64,000 bases of DNA, taken from positions 7,626,001 to 7,690,000 of the forward strand of contig NZ_CP043661.1 of assembly GCF_014217565.1 (NCBI RefSeq), given 5' to 3'. Under the pieces are notes generated by a model, which made no database searches, had not been told where the DNA came from, and saw only the letters and a list, made by a program, of their open reading frames with translations. This DNA comes from Kribbella qitaiheensis (GTDB taxonomy: Bacteria > Actinomycetota > Actinomycetes > Propionibacteriales > Kribbellaceae). Shown here one piece after another: positions 59,577 to 64,000 of this stretch. Numbering within the stretch: position 1 is the first letter of the stretch; each line of letters starts with the position of its first letter. The translations under genes and the position numbers were made by a program.

Positions 59577-60473
59577 ATGGCCGGCTGGGACGTCCACACG
59601 CACCTGATACCGCCGACAGTGCTGGCGGCGGTCGGCAGCTTCGGGCTGACCGTCGACGGTGACTGGCTGGTGGTCGACGGTCACGAGCGGCTGCCACTCC
59701 GGAAGCTGGGTGATCCTGCCGCGCTGCTCTCGTGGATCGACGAGCAGCAGTTGGACGGTGCTGTGGTGTCCGTGCCGCCTGCGCTCTTCCGCTACGACCT
59801 GGGCGTCGAGTGGGCCGAGCTGCTCAACGAAGGGCTGCGCTCGTTGGCAGGGCCGCGGCTGCGCGTCCTTGGCCAGCTACCGCTCCACGACCCCGCTGCA
59901 GCTGGAGTCTCCTCATCGCTGGCAGCCGAGGGAGTCTTCAGTGGCTTCGCCCTCGGTACTGCGGGCTTCGGCGGGCTCGACGAGGTGTGGCAAGTGCTGG
60001 ACGCGCTAGAGGCGTTCACCTTGATCCACCCGGGCCACAGCGCCGACAAGCGGCTCGCTGCCTACTACCTGTCGAACCTGCTCGGAAACCCTTATGAAAC
60101 AGGGCTTGCTGCGGCCGAGCTGGTGTTCGCGGATGTTCCCGGGCGGTTCCCGGGGATCAGGTTCTGCCTCTGTCACGGCGGTGGAGTGACAGCCACCCTG
60201 GCAGGCCGTTGGCAACGGGGGATCGACACGGCCCGGCCGGGGATCGAGCCACCATCGCTGTCCGTCGCGGACGCTCTGCGGCGGTTCTACGTGGACGACC
60301 TGGTTCACGACCCCGCAGTACTGGCGTTGCTGCAGACGACGTTCGGGGCGGACCACGTGCTGGCCGGTAGCGACTGGCCGTTCCCGATGGGGAGCGATCA
60401 GGTCGATCCGGACCGCGCGGGCGCAGGTGAACGTTTGACCAGACCGCTTGGTCAGGGGGTGGCCGAGGGGTGA
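59577..60473 (+). CDS. ACMSD-like amidohydrolase (amidohydrolase 2 family)
   Basis: A 298-residue metal-dependent hydrolase or decarboxylase. The N-terminal metal pair is in WDVHTHLIPP; later ligands are in TLIHPGHSAD, RFCLCHGGGVTATL and VLAGSDWPFPMG. The closest named group is aminocarboxymuconate-semialdehyde decarboxylase and relatives, which decarboxylate ring-cleavage products. The end after PFPMG (DQVDPDRAGAGERL) does not match the usual GNA-containing tail, so the 3' end may be truncated or frame-shifted. It is the last gene of the large operon. Confidence 0.85.
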   Translation: MAGWDVHTHLIPPTVLAAVGSFGLTVDGDWLVVDGHERLPLRKLGDPAALLSWIDEQQLDGAVVSVPPALFRYDLGVEWAELLNEGLRSLAGPRLRVLGQLPLHDPAAAGVSSSLAAEGVFSGFALGTAGFGGLDEVWQVLDALEAFTLIHPGHSADKRLAAYYLSNLLGNPYETGLAAAELVFADVPGRFPGIRFCLCHGGGVTATLAGRWQRGIDTARPGIEPPSLSVADALRRFYVDDLVHDPAVLALLQTTFGADHVLAGSDWPFPMGSDQVDPDRAGAGERLTRPLGQGVAEG

Positions 60474-60497
60474 GAAGGACTTTTCGTCAGAGCCAAG

Positions 60498-60516
60498 ATG
60501 TGATCAGATATCAAAT
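60498..60516. promoter_or_regulatory. GntR-type operator before the quinone oxidoreductase gene
   Basis: Reads ATTTGATATCTGATCACAT on the minus strand, alike at 16 of 19 bases to 51162-51180 as seen in the operator before the importer. It ends 36 bases before the start codon. It points to shared control. Confidence 0.72.
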
Positions 60517-60552
60517 CGTAAGCGGGGGCATCGGTATGAGTGGGGTGGGTGG

Positions 60553-61518
60553 ATGAGCGCGCGGATGGGCATCGTGCTGCGCAGCTACGGACCCGGCCAG
60601 CAGTTGAAGGCCGAGGAGATCGAGCTGGTCGCGGGACCAGGTGAAACCCTGGTCGAGATGCGGGTGGCTGCTGTCACCCAGCTGGACCGGACCGTGCTGG
60701 CGGGCAAGCTGCCCCAGCAACTCCAGGCACCGTTCACTCCCGGATCAGAGGGCGCGGGCGTGGTGCTGAGCTCGGAGAAGTATCCGGCCGGGACCCAGGT
60801 CGTGATCCGTGGTGGCGGTGTCGGGGTATCCCGGCCGGGCACCTGGGGACGGCTGGCCGTAGTACCGGATGGGTCCCTGCATCCGTTGCCGGCCGGGCTG
60901 GATCCTGCTGCCGCGGTGGCGATGTTGGCTCCGGCGTTGACTGCGCACACCGCAGTACGGCGTGTTGGTGCTGTGGTAGCCGGTGAGACCGTTGTGGTGA
61001 CTGGTGCGACCGGGTTGGTCGGCCGGTTATGTGCTGCCGTCGCACGGGCCGCCGGAGCGGGCAAGGTGATCGGACTGGCGCGTGCAGGCGAGTCCGTCGA
61101 CGTACTGTCCGGACTGGTTGACCAGACCGTCCGCGTAGACGAGCTGGGCCAGGTCGGACGCGAGCTGCAGTGGTGCGATGCGGCGATCGACACAGTGGGT
61201 GGTCCAGTCACCAGCGGAGTGATGAGTCACATCACTCCGGGCGGCCGGGTCGTAGTACTCGGCTACACGGCAGGGGAGTTCGCCACTCTCGACCTGCATC
61301 AGCTGATCGGCCGCGACCTGCGGGTGCTGCCGGTGAATATGCAGCGCACGTCGATCGAGCCCGGGACGGTTGCCCAGGTGCTGGCGGACATCGCTCCGGC
61401 CGCAGTGCTGCCAGACGTCGTACTGGTGCCTGCTAAGGATGCGGAAGACGCACTGGACCTACTGGTCGGCGGTACGTCGGAACGACGCGTGCTGCTCGAC
61501 CTGAGTGGGCTCGAATGA
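60553..61518 (+). CDS. zinc-independent quinone oxidoreductase-like medium-chain dehydrogenase
   Basis: A 321-residue MDR-family oxidoreductase. PFTPGSEGAGVVLSSEKY is the substrate/cofactor hinge and VVVTGATGLVGRLCAAVARAAG the Rossmann motif; GPVTSGVMSHITPGGRVVVLG follows. The Cys and His of zinc-binding alcohol dehydrogenases are missing, as in QOR-type reductases. It is a separate transcription unit with its own operator and is followed by the second GntR gene. It probably protects against, or uses, a quinone formed from the hydroxylated substrate (inference). Confidence 0.88.
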   Translation: MSARMGIVLRSYGPGQQLKAEEIELVAGPGETLVEMRVAAVTQLDRTVLAGKLPQQLQAPFTPGSEGAGVVLSSEKYPAGTQVVIRGGGVGVSRPGTWGRLAVVPDGSLHPLPAGLDPAAAVAMLAPALTAHTAVRRVGAVVAGETVVVTGATGLVGRLCAAVARAAGAGKVIGLARAGESVDVLSGLVDQTVRVDELGQVGRELQWCDAAIDTVGGPVTSGVMSHITPGGRVVVLGYTAGEFATLDLHQLIGRDLRVLPVNMQRTSIEPGTVAQVLADIAPAAVLPDVVLVPAKDAEDALDLLVGGTSERRVLLDLSGLE

Positions 61519-61624
61519 CTACGGCGTGGGCAATCTGCTGGATGAGTGCCCGCGAACGCCAACTCCCCGCTACGGTTACCTCGCAGACGTGAGTGCAGTG
61601 GAGGAGAGAGGCTACCGACCCCAG

Positions 61625-62317
61625 ATGACCCGACGACTTGAGCTCACGCCCGGGGGACCGAGCGGCCGTCGTACCCTCGCGGAGGAAGCCGCCGCCGAGT
61701 TGCATGAGCTCATCCTGTCCGGCGAGCTGCCGAGCGGTACGGCGCTGCGACTGGAGGAACTGGCCAAGCGGCTGGACATGAGCCAGATGCCGATCCGTGA
61801 AGGGCTGCGCCGGATGCAGGCGCTCGGGCTGGTCGAGATCGTGCCGCACAAGGGCGCGTGGGTTCGCGAGCTGTCGATGGAGGACCTGCGCGACACCCAC
61901 GAGACCCGGCTCGCGCTGGAGAGCCTCGCAGTACGGGCTGCCGCGACCAGGTTCGCCGACACCGACGCGGTGCTGGCGCGGGCCGCGCTGGCCGAGCATG
62001 TCCGGCTGTCGAAGGCGGGCGACATCATCGCCTCCCGGCAGGCGCACACCGAGTTCCACTTCGCGATCTACCGGGCCGGTGGGTCCCGCTGGCTGCCGCG
62101 CGCGATCGAGCCGGTCTGGCAGAACAGCGAGCGGTACCGGTTCGGTTCCCGGCAGACCAAGGCGCGGATCGAGCAGACCCGGCGCGAGCACCAGGCGATC
62201 CTGGACGCCTGCCAGGCGCACGACGAGGCCGGTGCCGAGGCAGCATTGCGCGAACACCTCGAAGGCGCCATGCAGCGCATCACCGAAACAATGGAACGCC
62301 GCTACAAGAAGGACTGA
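61625..62317 (+). CDS. GntR-family regulator with FCD domain (copy 2)
   Basis: A 230-residue regulator closely alike to the one at 56166: DMSQMPIREGLRRMQALGLVEI, DTHETRLALESLAVRAAA and RYRFGSRQTKARIEQTRREHQAILDACQAHD. The start is uncertain: ATG 61625 gives the family N-terminus, but the frame is open upstream to GTG at 61589, and GGAGGAGAG lies 15 bases before 61625. It ends the locus. The high similarity and flanking position suggest both proteins may bind the two operators. Confidence 0.9.
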   Translation: MTRRLELTPGGPSGRRTLAEEAAAELHELILSGELPSGTALRLEELAKRLDMSQMPIREGLRRMQALGLVEIVPHKGAWVRELSMEDLRDTHETRLALESLAVRAAATRFADTDAVLARAALAEHVRLSKAGDIIASRQAHTEFHFAIYRAGGSRWLPRAIEPVWQNSERYRFGSRQTKARIEQTRREHQAILDACQAHDEAGAEAALREHLEGAMQRITETMERRYKKD

Positions 62318-62359
62318 CAGGCCGGCTTCGGTGAGCCGGCCTCCCGGCGTACGGGGTGG

Positions 62360-62824
62360 TCAGTCGGCCAGGTGGGCGGGGAAGCCGCCGGTGGCGACCG
62401 GGCCCCAGCGTTGCGGGGTGATCCGGATCAGACACTTGCCCTGGCTGCGCATCGCCTCACGGTACTCGTCCCAGTCCGGGTGCTCGCCGGAGATCGACCG
62501 GAAGTAGTCGACCAGGGGCTCGAGCGCGTCGGGCAGTTCGATCACCTCGCCGCTGCCGTCGATCTGGACCCACGGCCCGTTCCAGTCGTCCGACAGCACG
62601 ACCACGGCGGTTTGCGGATCGCGCTTCACGTTGGTGCTCTTGGCCCGCTCCGGGTACGACGAGATGACGATCCGGCCCTCGTCGTCGACGCCGCCCGACA
62701 CCGGCGAGGCCTGCGGCGTACCGTCGGCGCGGCGGGTGATCAGCAACATGTGGTGGCGAGGCCGGACGAACTCGAGCAGCGCCTCGGTGTCGACCTTGGT
62801 GTTGGTGGCAATCGTTCTCGGCAT
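62360..62824 (-). CDS. PPOX-class F420-dependent oxidoreductase-like protein
   Basis: A 154-residue split-barrel flavin/deazaflavin-binding protein. LLEFVRPRHHMLLITRRADGTPQASPV and GRIVISSYPERAKSTNVKRDP match the group of Rv1155-like enzymes that use coenzyme F420. WVQIDGSGEVIELPD and RCLIRI-type end blocks are present. The substrate is unknown. It is convergent with the GntR gene and upstream of the small NTF2-like gene. Confidence 0.85.
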   Translation of the reverse strand: MPRTIATNTKVDTEALLEFVRPRHHMLLITRRADGTPQASPVSGGVDDEGRIVISSYPERAKSTNVKRDPQTAVVVLSDDWNGPWVQIDGSGEVIELPDALEPLVDYFRSISGEHPDWDEYREAMRSQGKCLIRITPQRWGPVATGGFPAHLAD

Positions 62825-62852
62825 ACCGCCTACTCTTCCAGGTCGGCGGTCG

Positions 62853-63230
62853 TCAGAGAACCGGTGACTCCTGCACAGCCAGCCAGCGCACCCCGTTGCG
62901 ACCGGCCGGATCGGCTGTCAGTACTGCGATCGTGCGCCGCAGCGAGCCGGCCGAGTGCCGCTCGAGGAACCGGCAGACCGCGACCTCGGCGGTTCGTACG
63001 ACGACCTCGAACTCCTCGATCCCGATCTTCAGCCCCGGTACCGCGTTGCGCCCGTCGGCCAGTCCGGTCAGCAGGCTCGCCAGGTCGAGCTTCACGCCGT
63101 CGATCGTGACGAGGGTGAACTCCGGCCGATGCGCCGCCCCGAACGTGTCGAGCAACCCGGGCTCCGCCTCGCTCCCGAGCCAGCGGGCCAGATCCTGATG
63201 ATGCTGTTCGACCTCGGCCAGCAGTTCCAT
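62853..63230 (-). CDS. small NTF2-like (DUF4440-type) protein
   Basis: A 125-residue protein: an N-terminal helix (LAEVEQHHQDLARWLGS), then HRPEFTLVTIDGVKLDLASLLTGLAD, and a beta-sheet with VRTAEVAVCRFLERHS ending in GVRWLAVQES. This fits the DUF4440/NTF2 fold. The role is unknown. It lies 28 bases before the PPOX gene and 10 bases after the TetR gene on the same strand, so the three could be one transcript. Confidence 0.65.
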   Translation of the reverse strand: MELLAEVEQHHQDLARWLGSEAEPGLLDTFGAAHRPEFTLVTIDGVKLDLASLLTGLADGRNAVPGLKIGIEEFEVVVRTAEVAVCRFLERHSAGSLRRTIAVLTADPAGRNGVRWLAVQESPVL

Positions 63231-63240
63231 GCCGCCGACC

Positions 63241-63810
63241 CTAGTGCAGGCGCAGACCGGTGATCAGGAGGTCCACCAGGCGGCGGGCGTCGTAGTCGGG
63301 GTTGTTCTCGGCGCCGATACAGAGATTCCCGACGCCGCGCATCAACTGGACCGGCGCCAGCTCGAAGCGGATCTCACCGGCTTGCATCGCGGCCTCCAGT
63401 AGCTGGGCGCAGACCGGGACGAGCCGGTCGAGGAAGTAGGCGTGCAGAGTCTGGAAGGCGGCGTTGTCGGACTGCAGCGCCTCGGCCAGGCCGTGCTTGG
63501 TGATCAGGAAGTCGACGAAGAGGTCGATCCACTGCGCCAGGGCCGCGTGCGGCGAACTGTTGTTCGCCAGCAGAGCCGGGCCGGCCTCGGCGCAGGCCTC
63601 CACCTGATGCCGGTAGACGGCGACGATGAGATCGGCCCGGGTCGGGAAGTGGCGGTAGATCGTGCCGACCCCGACGCCGGCCTTGGCCGCGATGTCGCGC
63701 ACCGGCGCATCGACCCCGGAAGCGACGAAGGCCGCGGCGGCCGCGTCGAGCAGGGACACCTCGTTCCGCCGCGCATCGGCGCGCTTCCGCGGCGGTGCTT
63801 CGTCGGCCAC
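63241..63810 (-). CDS. TetR-family regulator
   Basis: A 189-residue repressor. The helix-turn-helix is VRDIAAKAGVGVGTIYRHFPTRADLIVAVY; the C-terminal domain resembles SbtR-type TetR_C. I choose GTG 63810, with AAGGAG 6 bases before it, over an upstream in-frame GTG at 63837 that lies inside an operator. It diverges from an aldo/keto reductase gene, its probable target, across two perfect palindromes. Confidence 0.9.
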   Translation of the reverse strand: MADEAPPRKRADARRNEVSLLDAAAAAFVASGVDAPVRDIAAKAGVGVGTIYRHFPTRADLIVAVYRHQVEACAEAGPALLANNSSPHAALAQWIDLFVDFLITKHGLAEALQSDNAAFQTLHAYFLDRLVPVCAQLLEAAMQAGEIRFELAPVQLMRGVGNLCIGAENNPDYDARRLVDLLITGLRLH

Positions 63811-63828
63811 AGCGTTCTCCTTGATAAA

Positions 63829-63843
63829 CGGAACCACGTTCCG
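63829..63843. promoter_or_regulatory. TetR operator 1 (CGGAAC-CAC-GTTCCG)
   Basis: A perfect palindrome with 6-base arms and a 3-base spacer, 19 bases upstream of the TetR start codon. Same arms as operator 2, whose centre is 27 bases away. Confidence 0.85.
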
Positions 63844-63855
63844 TATGGTGTTTAT

Positions 63856-63870
63856 CGGAACCTCGTTCCG
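63856..63870. promoter_or_regulatory. TetR operator 2 (CGGAAC-CTC-GTTCCG)
   Basis: The second copy of the palindrome, between the divergent genes and about 35 bases before the aldo/keto reductase start. It likely overlaps the promoter of either gene. Confidence 0.85.
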
Positions 63871-63904
63871 CTTATCTCAGAGTATCAACTTCAAGGAGAT
63901 AGTC

Positions 63905-64000
63905 ATGCAGTACCGAACTCTCGGCCGTACCGGCGTCCAGGTCAGCACCCTCGCGCTCGGCGCGATGAACTTCGGCCAGATCGGCCGGACCGGCATCGAC
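63905..64000 (+). CDS. aldo/keto reductase, N-terminal part only
   Basis: Thirty-two residues before the window ends: MQYRTLGRTGVQVSTLALGA, then MNFGQIG, the start of an aldo/keto reductase barrel. Aldo/keto reductases reduce carbonyls with NADPH. AAGGAG precedes the ATG by 6 bases. It is divergent from, and probably repressed by, the TetR protein. Confidence 0.85.
   Translation, partial: MQYRTLGRTGVQVSTLALGAMNFGQIGRTGID

Noticed and set aside
1..64000. tRNA, rRNA or complete insertion sequences
   Set aside because: I found no cloverleaf or transposase with terminal repeats on either strand by eye.

Overview
The window is high-GC actinobacterial chromosome. Codon third positions are mostly G or C, GTG and TTG starts are common, and many genes are coupled by ATGA overlaps. 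It carries both aerobic cobaltochelatase parts and F420/PPOX-type enzymes. Frequent GTAC-rich codons and the gene mix suggest Kribbella or a close relative in Propionibacteriales. That placement is inference, not proven here.

Layout. 0-12.4 kb is housekeeping and small regulators: a DUF3068 protein, a methyltransferase, a TetR/SRPBCC pair, ribosomal protein S1 (rpsA), an isochorismatase-like hydrolase, an ArsR-SRPBCC operon with two palindromic operators, an AlkZ-like protein, a flavin disulfide-type reductase and coaE. 12.6-18.9 kb holds a PrsW-like zinc-ribbon membrane protein coupled to proline-rich membrane proteins, then uvrB. 19-22.6 kb has a secreted galactose-oxidase-type copper enzyme with a cysteine-rich tail, a YjbR protein, and terC behind a yybP-ykoY (manganese) riboswitch. 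22.8-25.5 kb is a minus-strand three-gene operon that looks like muropeptide recycling: serine hydrolase, L-Ala-D/L-Glu epimerase, NlpC/P60 peptidase.

25.6-42.3 kb is a cobalamin region: cobD, cobN and a ChlI-ChlD chelatase (each of the last two behind its own cobalamin riboswitch), cobO, cobB and a CobE-BluB fusion. It is interrupted by surE, a small membrane protein and a DUF222/HNH gene. 43-48.9 kb has a LolA-like protein with an ABC exporter, an RlmA-type rRNA methyltransferase, an azoreductase with a divergent MarR regulator, and a two-component system (48.9-50.8 kb).

51.2-62.3 kb is a coherent catabolic locus: a NitT/TauT-type ABC importer, an Ldh-family dehydrogenase, a Rid-family protein, a fumarylacetoacetase-family enzyme, two paralogous GntR/FCD regulators, an SDR, a flavin aromatic hydroxylase, a cupin, an ACMSD-like amidohydrolase and a quinone oxidoreductase. 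The same operator-like palindrome lies before the importer gene and before the quinone oxidoreductase gene, which ties the two ends into one regulon. The substrate is unknown; an aromatic or N-containing ring compound is the best guess. The window ends with a PPOX/F420 protein and a TetR gene divergent from an aldo/keto reductase across two perfect operators.

Quality warning. Five genes (uvrB, cobD, surE, chlID and the sensor kinase) are each broken by exactly one extra base in a G/C run at or next to GGCC. Reading frames on both sides are intact, so these look like sequence errors rather than five real mutations.
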